Positions 1-7,822 of a stretch of DNA of 64,000 nt are shown one piece after another. How positions within the stretch are numbered: position 1 is the first letter of the stretch; each line of letters begins with the position of its first letter. The position numbers were made by a program, and so were the translations under genes. The notes under the pieces were generated by a model that saw only the letters and a program-made list of their open reading frames with translations, did not search any database and was not told the origin of the DNA. The DNA comes from Hymenobacter sp. J193 (lineage in GTDB: Bacteria > Bacteroidota > Bacteroidia > Cytophagales > Hymenobacteraceae): the NCBI RefSeq assembly GCF_024700075.1, contig NZ_JAJONE010000001.1:4053001-4117000 (forward strand). Direction: 5' to 3'.

Positions 1-2
1 CG

Positions 3-2336
3 CTCACGCTCACGCTCAACGGCACGCAGGTTGACCAGCAAACCAATGCCACCACGCTCAGCAAGGAAGTGACCCTGACCCAGGCCGGCAACAACGTGCT
101 CAAGCTAACAGCCACCAGCGGCACTACCACGGCCACCGACGAAATTACCATCTTCGCCAGCCCGGCCGCTACCGTGGCGGCCCTGCCGACCGGCGCCAAG
201 AAAGACGGCGTGACGTATATCAACAACGGCAAATCGGCTATTCTCACGCTCACAGCTCCCGGCAAAACCGCCGTGTACGCCGTGGGCGAGTTCAACAACT
301 GGCAGCCCGGCCTGCAGTACCAGCTCAAGAAAACCAGCACCACCGACGACGTGAACACGCGCTGGTGGGTGCAGATTGACGGCCTCACGCCCGGCCAGGA
401 ATACGCCTACCAGTTTCAGGTAGACGGCCTGCGCGTGGCTGACCCCTACACCGAAAAAGTGCTGGACCCCAACAACGACCAGTACATTACGGCCGCTACC
501 TACCCCAACCTGAAGGCTTACCCCACGGGCAAAACCACCGGCATCGTATCGGTGCTGCAGTCGAACGAGCCCGCCTATAACTGGCAGGTAACCAACTTCG
601 AGCGTCCCAGCAAGCTGGATATGGTGGTGTACGAGCTGCTGATCCGCGACTTTGTGGTGAAGCACGACTACAAAACCGTAACCGACTCGCTGGATTACCT
701 CAAGCGCCTCGGCATCAACGTGCTGGAGCTGATGCCCGTGAACGAGTTTGAAGGCAACGAAAGCTGGGGCTACAACCCCTCTTTCTTTTTCGCGCCCGAC
801 AAGTACTACGGCACCAAGAACGATCTGAAAAAGCTTATCGACGAAGCGCACAAGCGCGGCATTGCCGTGGTGCTCGACATGGTGCTCAACCACTCCTTTG
901 GCCAGAGCCCGATGGTGCAAATGTATAGCAGCAACAGCCCCTGGTTTAACGCCGTGGCCACGCACCCCTACAACGTAGGCACCGACTTCAACCACGAAAG
1001 CGAGTACACCCGCTACTTCAGCAAGCAGGTCATCAAGTTCTGGCTGGACGAGTACCACATCGACGGCTACCGCTACGATCTGGCCGGCGGTTTCAGCCAG
1101 GTGCAGAAAACGGAAGCCACCTACGAGTCGGTGTTCGACCAGTCGCGCGTGAACATCTGGAAGGACTACTACGCCGCCCAACAGGCCGCCAGCCCCGGAT
1201 CTTACGCTATCCTGGAAACCTTCGTGGCCAACGACGAAGCTAAGGCTCTATCGGCTGCCGGCCTGATGCTGTGGGGCAAGATGACGACTAACTACAACGA
1301 GGCCACTATGGGCTACAACGACGGCAACAAGTCCGACTTGAGCTGGGGCTACTACAAGCAGCGCGGCTTTACGGAGCCTAACCTGGTGACGTACATGGAA
1401 AGCCACGACGAGGACCGGCTGATGTACAAGAACCTGCGCTTCGGCAACAGCTCCGGCAGCTACTCGGTGAAAAACCTGAACACGGCCCTGAGCCGCCAGG
1501 AAACGGCCGCCGCTTTCTTCTTCCTGGTGCCCGGCCCCCGCATGATCTGGCAGTTTGGCGAAGTTGGCTACGACAAAGGCATCTTCATGTGCCCCAACGG
1601 TACCTACCCCGGCGACGACGGCACGGACCCCAACAAATACGGCAAGGATGATGGGTGCAAGCTCAGCAACAAGCCCGTGCTGGACGAGTACTACGACAAC
1701 CCCAACCGCCGCCACCTCTACGACGTGTACCGCAGCCTGATTACGCTGCGCACCAGCCAGCCCGTATTCGAAAACACCAGCGCCACCTTCACGCAGACCA
1801 CTACCGGCGCGGTGAAAACCCTGCACCTCAGCGACGCCAGCCTGAGCATGACGGTGCTGGGCAACTTCGACGTGGTAGCCAAAACCGTGAGCCCCGATTT
1901 CCAGTCGGCCGGAACCTGGTACAACTACCTCGACGGCACTTCCCTCACCGTAGCTGCCGCCGACGTGAGCAAGCAGCTCACCCTGCAGCCCGGAGAGTAC
2001 CGCGTGTATTTGTCGAAGAAAGTAGCCGTGCCAAGCGGCACCGTGCTGCCCACCACTACGGAGCGCGCCGCCCTGGCTTTGAGTTTTACAGCGGCTCCCA
2101 ACCCGGCCGGCTCGGCCGTACGCCTGAAGTACACGCTACCCCAGGCCACCCAGGTTTCGGTGAGCGTGGTGAACGTGCTGGGCGCTACGGTGCGCACCGT
2201 ACCCGCTGCTGCCAAGCAGGCCACCGGCGCGCATGAGCTGAGCATTCCGGTACAGGACCTGGCTAACGGCGTGTACATCGTGCGCCTGCAGGCCGGCGGC
2301 AAAGTAGCCACCACCCGCCTGATGGTTCAGCACTAA
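3..2336 (+). CDS. Secreted GH13 alpha-amylase-family enzyme with T9SS sorting tail (5' partial)
   Basis: The frame is open to the left window edge, so the true start and any signal peptide lie outside. The visible 777 residues hold an immunoglobulin-like/E-set early-domain similar to CBM48 (EFNNWQPG near residue 95), then a GH13 barrel. Its signature regions are DMVLNHS (about 292), GYRYDLAGGF with nucleophile Asp359, LETF with acid/base Glu405, and ESHDED with Asp469. A beta-sandwich follows, then a C-terminal Por/T9SS type A sorting domain (APNPAGSAVRLKYTL onward, ending NGVYIVRL). It should hydrolyse or debranch alpha-1,4/1,6-glucans outside the cell or on its surface. It lies near susCDE, consistent with starch use. 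The GH13 subfamily cannot be fixed by eye; pullulanase-like or alpha-amylase are both possible. Confidence 0.93.
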   Translation, partial: LTLTLNGTQVDQQTNATTLSKEVTLTQAGNNVLKLTATSGTTTATDEITIFASPAATVAALPTGAKKDGVTYINNGKSAILTLTAPGKTAVYAVGEFNNWQPGLQYQLKKTSTTDDVNTRWWVQIDGLTPGQEYAYQFQVDGLRVADPYTEKVLDPNNDQYITAATYPNLKAYPTGKTTGIVSVLQSNEPAYNWQVTNFERPSKLDMVVYELLIRDFVVKHDYKTVTDSLDYLKRLGINVLELMPVNEFEGNESWGYNPSFFFAPDKYYGTKNDLKKLIDEAHKRGIAVVLDMVLNHSFGQSPMVQMYSSNSPWFNAVATHPYNVGTDFNHESEYTRYFSKQVIKFWLDEYHIDGYRYDLAGGFSQVQKTEATYESVFDQSRVNIWKDYYAAQQAASPGSYAILETFVANDEAKALSAAGLMLWGKMTTNYNEATMGYNDGNKSDLSWGYYKQRGFTEPNLVTYMESHDEDRLMYKNLRFGNSSGSYSVKNLNTALSRQETAAAFFFLVPGPRMIWQFGEVGYDKGIFMCPNGTYPGDDGTDPNKYGKDDGCKLSNKPVLDEYYDNPNRRHLYDVYRSLITLRTSQPVFENTSATFTQTTTGAVKTLHLSDASLSMTVLGNFDVVAKTVSPDFQSAGTWYNYLDGTSLTVAAADVSKQLTLQPGEYRVYLSKKVAVPSGTVLPTTTERAALALSFTAAPNPAGSAVRLKYTLPQATQVSVSVVNVLGATVRTVPAAAKQATGAHELSIPVQDLANGVYIVRLQAGGKVATTRLMVQH

Positions 2337-2355
2337 GCCGAGCACTTGCTTCACT

Positions 2356-2391
2356 AAAAAGGCCTCTTCACGCAAGTGAAGAGGCCTTTTT
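2356..2391. terminator. Bidirectional rho-independent terminator
   Basis: A 16-bp perfect stem (2356-2371 with 2376-2391) closes on a GCAA tetraloop, with A-runs on the left and T-runs on the right. It sits between the convergent amylase gene and the kinase gene, so it can end transcription from both sides. Confidence 0.9.
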
Positions 2392-2438
2392 CTTTATGGA
2401 CCGTTAGCAGAACAAGCAAGGTGTCCGCTGGGAACTAC

Positions 2439-3287
2439 CTAACGCGTCAGCACGGTGTGGTAGTGCACGAGGTCATCGATGGGGGAGCGGATGATCTTGC
2501 CTACTTCCATGCCGTAGCCCTTGGCTACCTGCTCCAGCGCGTCGCGGAAGTTGTAGCCCACCGAGCCCACGCAGTTGAAGGAGTAGTTCTGGTAGCTGGG
2601 GTAATGGGCCACCAGGTTGCGGAAAAATGCCTCGAACCCGTCCAGCACAATCTCGCGGCAGTAGCTGATGTTGTTGTGGTCGTAGGCAAACTTGCTGAAC
2701 GAAGCCAGGAAGCGGTTGGGCAGCGGCTGGTTGTAGAGGCGGTCGAAGATTTCCTCGTTGGTCAGCTCGTACTGCGCCCGGAAAGCTTCCTGCAGGCCAT
2801 CGGGCAGGTAGCCGCGCATAAAGTCGCGGAGCAGGCGCTTGCCGATGTAGGAGCCGCTGCCTTCGTCGCCGAGGAAGTAGCCCAGCGAGTCGATGTTAAG
2901 CTCCACGTCCTGCCCATTATAGATGCAGGAGTTGGTGCCCGTACCCAGGATGGCGGCAAAACCCATGTCGCGGCCCAGCAGGGCGCGGGCGGCGGCCAGC
3001 AGATCGTGGCCCACATACACGCGTGCCCCACTGAACACCTGGCGCATGGCCTTGGCCACCGTTTCCACCTTCTCCGGTACCGAGCAGCCGGCGCCATAGT
3101 AGTACAGCTCGCTTACTTCCTGTCGGGGCAACGTATCGGGCAGGCTCTTCTCCAGCGAGGCCACAATACCGGGCGTGTCGATAAAGTACGGGTTGTAGCC
3201 TTCCGTGTTGAAGTAGATTTTGTTACCCTCGTTGTCAAGCAGGCACCAGTTGGTTTTCGTCGAGCCGCCGTCGGCAATGATGATCAT
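2439..3287 (-). CDS. BadF/BadG/BcrA/BcrD-type ATPase, N-acetylglucosamine kinase-like
   Basis: This 282-residue protein has the actin-like ATPase fold signature. It starts with the phosphate-1 loop DGGSTKTNW (residues 6-14), followed by GTGTNSC (phosphate-2) and GDEGSGSYIGKRLL (adenosine region). These are typical of the BadF/BadG family, whose Bacteroidota members are usually annotated as N-acetylglucosamine or related amino-sugar kinases. Its likely role is cytoplasmic phosphorylation of a sugar or amino sugar. It sits convergent to the amylase and near a T9SS cargo gene, so a link to glycan use or cell-wall sugar recycling is possible. Substrate cannot be read from sequence. The start gives the family's immediate MIIIADGGSTK N-terminus. 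Confidence 0.85.
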   Translation of the reverse strand: MIIIADGGSTKTNWCLLDNEGNKIYFNTEGYNPYFIDTPGIVASLEKSLPDTLPRQEVSELYYYGAGCSVPEKVETVAKAMRQVFSGARVYVGHDLLAAARALLGRDMGFAAILGTGTNSCIYNGQDVELNIDSLGYFLGDEGSGSYIGKRLLRDFMRGYLPDGLQEAFRAQYELTNEEIFDRLYNQPLPNRFLASFSKFAYDHNNISYCREIVLDGFEAFFRNLVAHYPSYQNYSFNCVGSVGYNFRDALEQVAKGYGMEVGKIIRSPIDDLVHYHTVLTR

Positions 3288-3326
3288 AGAAGAAAAGTTG
3301 GAAGATGTTCAAATGTTAGGGGGAGG

Positions 3327-3334
3327 TAAAGATA
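3327..3334 (-). promoter_or_regulatory. Candidate -7 promoter box for the kinase gene
   Basis: On the minus strand this reads TATCTTTA, seven of eight matches to the Bacteroidota -7 consensus TAnnTTTG, about 40 bases before the kinase start. No clear -33 TTTG box was found, so this is tentative. Confidence 0.35.
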
Positions 3335-3539
3335 GTAGCCTAATCCAATACAGCACGCACAAGGTCACTGAGGGAAGTGAGCGGCCACCACCAGAAACTT
3401 TTTTTTTGATTGTTTGAGCTCAACCCACTAACCTAAGGAGCGTATGGCTGTATATTAAATGCGCAAAACAGGCTACTACGGCAGTTTGTAGCACAAACAC
3501 TCATCATATTTCCTTTTCCTTCCCATTTTACAGTTTCTC

Positions 3540-4640
3540 ATGAAAAAAATCCTTACCCTCGCAACTATGGGGTTGCTTTCTGCGGCTTCCTTCTCTGCTC
3601 AGGCGCAAACGCTGGACGGGCAATTGCTTCCGGCTGAAGGCTACACCATGATTGGGGAAAACACCAGCACCGTTCATGGCTTTGGTGACCATGGCATTGG
3701 CGCCATGTATGTAAAAACCACGGCTACCAAGCTGTACATTGCCCTGACGGCCGCCCTGGAAACCAATGGTAACTCCCTGCAGATTTACCTGAATCTGCCC
3801 GGCAAAACCGGTATTGCGGCCGGGCAGGCGCTGGCGGCCAGCAACACTACTGGTACTTCGTTTGAGAAGAACATGGCCAAGATGGACATGGAGGTAGACT
3901 ATGCGTTTGGCGTGAAAGGGGGCACTACGTCTTCCGCTGGCAGCATTATCGACTACACCAAGCTGACAGATGGAAAAGCCACCGACCAGAAGACCGGCGA
4001 CCTGCTGAATGTTGGTACGGCAGCTACCGTGGCTGATGGCACCACCGGTGGTTTTGGCAAAACGCGCATGGCTTTCACCAACCTCAATACCCTCACGGCG
4101 CACACCGCTGCCGGTGGCACCGCCGCTTGGGAAATCGAGCTGGATAAAGCCGATCTGGGCATTGCCGATAATGATGTGATTCAACTGTTTGCTGCCCAGA
4201 ACAACGGCGACGGCGGATATTTCTCGTCTGACGTACTACCCGTAGTTCCGGGCAACACCGCACCACAGACCGCACCCATCGGCACCAACAACGAAGGCAA
4301 CTTTGCTACCAACCCCGATTTCTCAGCCCTACCCGGTACGCAATCTATCAGCTACACGGTGATGGTAGCTACTGCCAACCGTGGCGCCGTAGCCCGGGAG
4401 CTTGATTTTCAGGTATATCCCAACCCCGCTCATAAGGCCAACATCCGTTACAAGGTAACCGGCCAGAACGACGTAGTGCTGGAGGTGTATAACCTGATGG
4501 GGCAGCGGATGCGCACGTTGGCAGCGGCCAAGCAGTCGGGCACGCAGTCCGTGGCCCTCACCGATTTGAAAGCCGGAACCTACCTCGTAAAGCTGCGGGT
4601 TGGTGACCAGCTGACCAGCCAGAAAGTGGTTATTCTGTAG
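3540..4640 (+). CDS. Secreted T9SS cargo protein of unknown function
   Basis: A 366-residue protein with a clear signal peptide (MKKILTLATMGLLSAASFSAQAQ, cleavage after AQAQ). A body of about 240 residues follows, rich in Thr, Ala, Gly and Asn. The C-terminal T9SS type A sorting domain runs from about residue 285 (YPNPAHKANIRYKV, then GTYLVKLRVGDQ). The body (DGQLLPAEGY, GIGAMYVKTTATKLYIALT) resembles beta-sandwich domains that bind carbohydrate, but I do not recognise a named family. It should be exported across the outer membrane and attached to the surface or released. It stands alone, with its own terminator downstream. Confidence 0.85.
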   Translation: MKKILTLATMGLLSAASFSAQAQTLDGQLLPAEGYTMIGENTSTVHGFGDHGIGAMYVKTTATKLYIALTAALETNGNSLQIYLNLPGKTGIAAGQALAASNTTGTSFEKNMAKMDMEVDYAFGVKGGTTSSAGSIIDYTKLTDGKATDQKTGDLLNVGTAATVADGTTGGFGKTRMAFTNLNTLTAHTAAGGTAAWEIELDKADLGIADNDVIQLFAAQNNGDGGYFSSDVLPVVPGNTAPQTAPIGTNNEGNFATNPDFSALPGTQSISYTVMVATANRGAVARELDFQVYPNPAHKANIRYKVTGQNDVVLEVYNLMGQRMRTLAAAKQSGTQSVALTDLKAGTYLVKLRVGDQLTSQKVVIL

Positions 4641-4663
4641 CGCACCGGAATCCATTTCGCCGC

Positions 4664-4697
4664 AAAAAGGGGAGGGCTGATCGGCCTTCCCTTTTTT
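4664..4697 (+). terminator. Rho-independent terminator after the T9SS cargo gene
   Basis: An A-run and GGGGAGGGC arm pairs imperfectly with GCCTTCCC, followed by six T residues, 24 bases after the stop codon. Confidence 0.75.
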
Positions 4698-4959
4698 GTT
4701 TTCCAGGTACAGCCTTTCACGAAGGGGGCAGAAACACCTACTTACGTTTCGTCGTTGAACATAGGCCACGTAGACGATAAGCCGCGAATACGCGCCCTCA
4801 CACCCTTATACATCGTTCAAGAAACTGCTTACTATCTCGGCATATTGCGTCAGCAGGACAGCCTGCCCAATGGCGCGGGAATCCGCGTAGCAGAAACCAG
4901 CTTTTTCGGAAGTATAGAAAATACCTTGTGTACCGGAAGTGCAAACCGGGTTAAAAATA
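4698..4959. other. Intergenic stretch between two terminators, no gene seen
   Basis: A 78-codon open frame crosses this stretch (4755-4991) but runs through the terminator at 4960-4989. It shows no signal peptide, domain or plausible start context, so I see nothing functional here. Confidence 0.5.
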
Positions 4960-4989
4960 AAAAGCGCCACCCAATCGGGTGGCGCTTTT
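4960..4989 (-). terminator. Rho-independent terminator of the susCDE operon
   Basis: A 13-bp perfect stem (4960-4972 with 4977-4989) with a 4-base loop, followed on the minus strand by a T-rich tail. It lies 23 bases beyond the stop codon of the SusE-like gene. Confidence 0.85.
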
Positions 4990-5012
4990 AATAGAAGCAG
5001 CTGGCTCAGAAA

Positions 5013-6107
5013 CTAGTTCTGACGAATCTTGTACGTGTAGTTGCCCGCGCCATTTTTCAGGCTCAGCGTAACGGTGTAATTACCGTCATCTTTCACTATA
5101 ATATCCTTACCTCCGTACTCGAGAATTTTATCGGGCTCATTGTCGCCAAAGTTGACGTCCCAGTTGCCGTTGGCCCGGAATTTCATGGCTTGGCCACCTT
5201 TCAGGTCGGTGGTCACGGTCCAAACTTGATTAGCTACATCAAATGTCATAGGGGTATCACCATCCCAGCCTTTTGCAGTAGCTGAGCCAATGATGCCCCA
5301 CTCCGTGCGCGTTGCGCTCCAGGTCTGCGTATTGAGGTCAGCCTTCAGCATGTAGTAGCCGGCAGTAGGAACCTTGAGGTTAGGCCCACCGGGAGTAGTG
5401 GAGAGCTTGCCAGTGGTTGTTCCACCCGTGGTAGCGGCCGAGCCATCATCACCGTACGCGAGGTCCCAGTTGGGAGCAGCCGTAAATTTGAACTCGTTGT
5501 TGGCCGCGGGGAAGTTAGCATAGCCTTCGTACACCTTGTTATCTGCAACCGAAGCCGCTTTCGGAGCCGAGGCCGGGTCCCAGCCCTGGTGGGCGCCGGG
5601 GATGTAAACCGAAGGATAAGGAATAACAACATCACCAGCGCTGTAAGGCGTACCGCTTACCGTTGATACAGCCGAGTAGCGCGTCGTGGCCGTGGCAGAG
5701 CCTGTCGTGCCGATAGAGGTCTTCACCCGCGCTTCAATCTCCGCCGTCGCATCGGCAGGTAACTGCAGCTCCAGCATAAGCGAGTTCAGTTCGGCTACCG
5801 TAAAGGTTTTTTTCATGGCCGTGCCAACGGCAAACAGCTGGGGCTTGGCGAATTTGTTGCCTTTCTTATCAAGCTGCAGCTCGTAAGCCACAACTTGTCC
5901 TTCGTAGCCGTAGTCTGCCGGCGTCCAGGAAAAGGTTACCGCAGTTTCAGCAGCCTTGCTTTCGGCCAGATCCACCGTGGTAGTTGAAGCCGTGAGGGTA
6001 GAAGGAGTGCCGGGTTGAGCAACTACGCGTACTTCATCTTTCTCGCAGGAAGAAAGAAGTACTACGCCCGCGCACAGCCCTAGTATTTGGGTAAGCCAGA
6101 GTTTCAT
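5013..6107 (-). CDS. susE: SusE/SusF-like starch-binding outer-membrane lipoprotein
   Basis: A 364-residue lipoprotein: hydrophobic signal with lipobox VLLSSC, predicted lipidated Cys21, then an acidic EKDE stretch. An Ig-like SusE N-terminal domain (residues 35-150, with the FSWTPADYGYEGQVVAYELQ strand pattern) is followed by two similar domains. Both carry the motif of an aromatic-rich N-W-D-x-x-(Y/F)-G-D turn (NWDLAYGDDGS near 213 and NWDVNFGDNE near 317). These resemble SusE/SusF carbohydrate-binding modules that hold starch at the surface. It is the third gene after susC and susD on the same strand, so it should form part of one glycan-uptake complex. Binding specificity for starch is inferred from the nearby amylase. 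Confidence 0.88.
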   Translation of the reverse strand: MKLWLTQILGLCAGVVLLSSCEKDEVRVVAQPGTPSTLTASTTTVDLAESKAAETAVTFSWTPADYGYEGQVVAYELQLDKKGNKFAKPQLFAVGTAMKKTFTVAELNSLMLELQLPADATAEIEARVKTSIGTTGSATATTRYSAVSTVSGTPYSAGDVVIPYPSVYIPGAHQGWDPASAPKAASVADNKVYEGYANFPAANNEFKFTAAPNWDLAYGDDGSAATTGGTTTGKLSTTPGGPNLKVPTAGYYMLKADLNTQTWSATRTEWGIIGSATAKGWDGDTPMTFDVANQVWTVTTDLKGGQAMKFRANGNWDVNFGDNEPDKILEYGGKDIIVKDDGNYTVTLSLKNGAGNYTYKIRQN

Positions 6108-6217
6108 ATTATTTTTTGAAAGAGGTGAGAAACAGGTAAGCCAGGTTAGCTGGCAAATGCAACAGGTAGACTAAGAGTTCATCTTACCACCCGGCATCTG
6201 CCAGCTAATTTCCAGGC

Positions 6218-7810
6218 TTAGTATCCCGTGTTTTGCTTCAGGTTAGGATTCGCCACCAGATCTGTTGTCGGAATCGGGAACAGTACGCGGAAGTCTTCAA
6301 CTCCACGGCCTTCTTTCACTCCACCTTTGAAGGGCCATACGTAGCTGGCAGTGGTGTACTTGCCAAAGCGGATAAGGTCGGTGCGGCGGTGACCTTCCCA
6401 GTACAGCTCACGACCCCGCTCATCCAGGATGTCATCCAGATCAACGGAAGTCAGTGCCTCCGCATCAGCCCGGTCCCGTACGGCATTCACTGCTGCCAGG
6501 GGCGTGCGGCCGGCTACCGGAGCCCCGCCGCGCAGCACCGCCTCGGCATACATCAGGTAGGTGTCGGCCAGGCGGAACATGGGGAAGTCGGTGTCGGGGA
6601 AGTTGCCTTCCGTGTCGGAGCCGGGGGCGCCGTTGGAGGTTACGTTCTTGAACTTGGTAACGGCAAAGCCATCCGTGAAAGCGAAGATGTCATTAATCTC
6701 CAGGTTCTGACCAGCTGTATAAAACAGAGCCCGGTTATCGGTGCTGGCAGCCCCGTCGGGGAACAGCTCCACCAGGTTTTTCTTGGCCCGGTTGCCAGCC
6801 CAGCCACCGTTTACGCCAAAGTTAGCAGGCGACATGCTACCCCCAACGGCGGCGTGTACAATGAAGGTCATGCCTCCGAACGTACGGGTGCGCTGACCGT
6901 CAAACGTAATCGGGAAGATTACCTCGTTGCGAGCAGCCGTTTTATCGTTGTCGGCCAGGAACAGGCTCTGATAGTCGGGAGCCAGCGTGAAGGCATTCGC
7001 ATCGATTACTTTGGCGGCGTAGATGGCAGCATCGTTGTTGCGCTCCTGGCCGGTGTACACCTGAGCATTCAGATACAGCTTGGAAAGCAGCATCCAGGCC
7101 GCCGCTTTATCGGCGCGGGCATACACGGCTTTGGGCGCCAGCAGCTCACCGTCAATAGCTTTCAGCTCCGACTCGATATAATCGAATACGAACTTGCGCG
7201 ACTGTTGCGGCGGAGGCGTGCTGCCTACGGTCGACTCTTCCGTGGCAAAGGGAATATTACCAAACATGTCGATGCCATGCCAGTAGCTGAGGGCGCGCAG
7301 GAAGCGCGCTTCAGCCCGGTAGGTGCGGATGGCGGCCTGATCTTCCTCAGAAATACCCCGCTCGCTCAGCCTGGCCGGCGTGGTTTGCCGGATAAACTCG
7401 TTGCACAACGAAACCTGATAGAAAATCCGGTCATAGATGGCCCGCACAAATTCGTTATCGGCGTTCCAGGCCAGGCGGTTGAAGTCGGGCAGGTTGCCAT
7501 CATTCCAGGCAATAATGGCTTCATCGGTGGTCAGCTCCTGCGCACCCCAGTACTGACGCAGGTAGTTGGAAAAACCTTCATCGATACCGGAAATATCCGG
7601 CTGACCAGAAGGACCCGACTGGCCGCTTACTGCGAGCGTGGCATACAGACGAGCCAATACCTGCTGGATCTGGGCGGGGTCGCGGTACACCGTTTCGGTG
7701 TTGGCCTGGTAAGAAGGAGACTGATCCAGCTCATTCACGCACGAAGAAAGCGGTGAAAGAGCAACAGCCAGCAGCGCGGCTGCTACACTGCGTATGAATT
7801 TATTTTTCAT
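6218..7810 (-). CDS. susD: SusD/RagB-family nutrient-binding outer-membrane lipoprotein
   Basis: A 530-residue SusD homologue. It begins with a lipoprotein signal (lipobox LSSC, lipidated Cys24) and continues with the helical TPR-rich SusD-like fold, with the usual RYxAEARFLRALSY-type helix (TYRAEARFLRALSYW near 165). The RagB/SusD C-terminal part has DILDERGRELYWEGHRRTDL near 465. SusD lids the SusC channel and binds oligosaccharide outside the cell. The start lies 12 bases after the susC stop codon, so the two genes are co-transcribed. A 110-base gap separates it from susE. Length is normal for the family. Confidence 0.95.
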   Translation of the reverse strand: MKNKFIRSVAAALLAVALSPLSSCVNELDQSPSYQANTETVYRDPAQIQQVLARLYATLAVSGQSGPSGQPDISGIDEGFSNYLRQYWGAQELTTDEAIIAWNDGNLPDFNRLAWNADNEFVRAIYDRIFYQVSLCNEFIRQTTPARLSERGISEEDQAAIRTYRAEARFLRALSYWHGIDMFGNIPFATEESTVGSTPPPQQSRKFVFDYIESELKAIDGELLAPKAVYARADKAAAWMLLSKLYLNAQVYTGQERNNDAAIYAAKVIDANAFTLAPDYQSLFLADNDKTAARNEVIFPITFDGQRTRTFGGMTFIVHAAVGGSMSPANFGVNGGWAGNRAKKNLVELFPDGAASTDNRALFYTAGQNLEINDIFAFTDGFAVTKFKNVTSNGAPGSDTEGNFPDTDFPMFRLADTYLMYAEAVLRGGAPVAGRTPLAAVNAVRDRADAEALTSVDLDDILDERGRELYWEGHRRTDLIRFGKYTTASYVWPFKGGVKEGRGVEDFRVLFPIPTTDLVANPNLKQNTGY

Positions 7811-7822
7811 GAAGGGGAATTT

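Noticed and set aside
2376..3329. A 317-codon plus-strand frame opposite the BadF-type kinase gene
   Set aside because: It starts in the bidirectional terminator and is antisense to a protein with clear motifs.
4755..4991. A 78-codon plus-strand frame between the T9SS cargo gene and susE
   Set aside because: It runs through a strong terminator hairpin, and no features support it.
6233..7756. A 507-codon plus-strand frame opposite susD
   Set aside because: Antisense shadow; no signal, domain or start context, while susD is well conserved.
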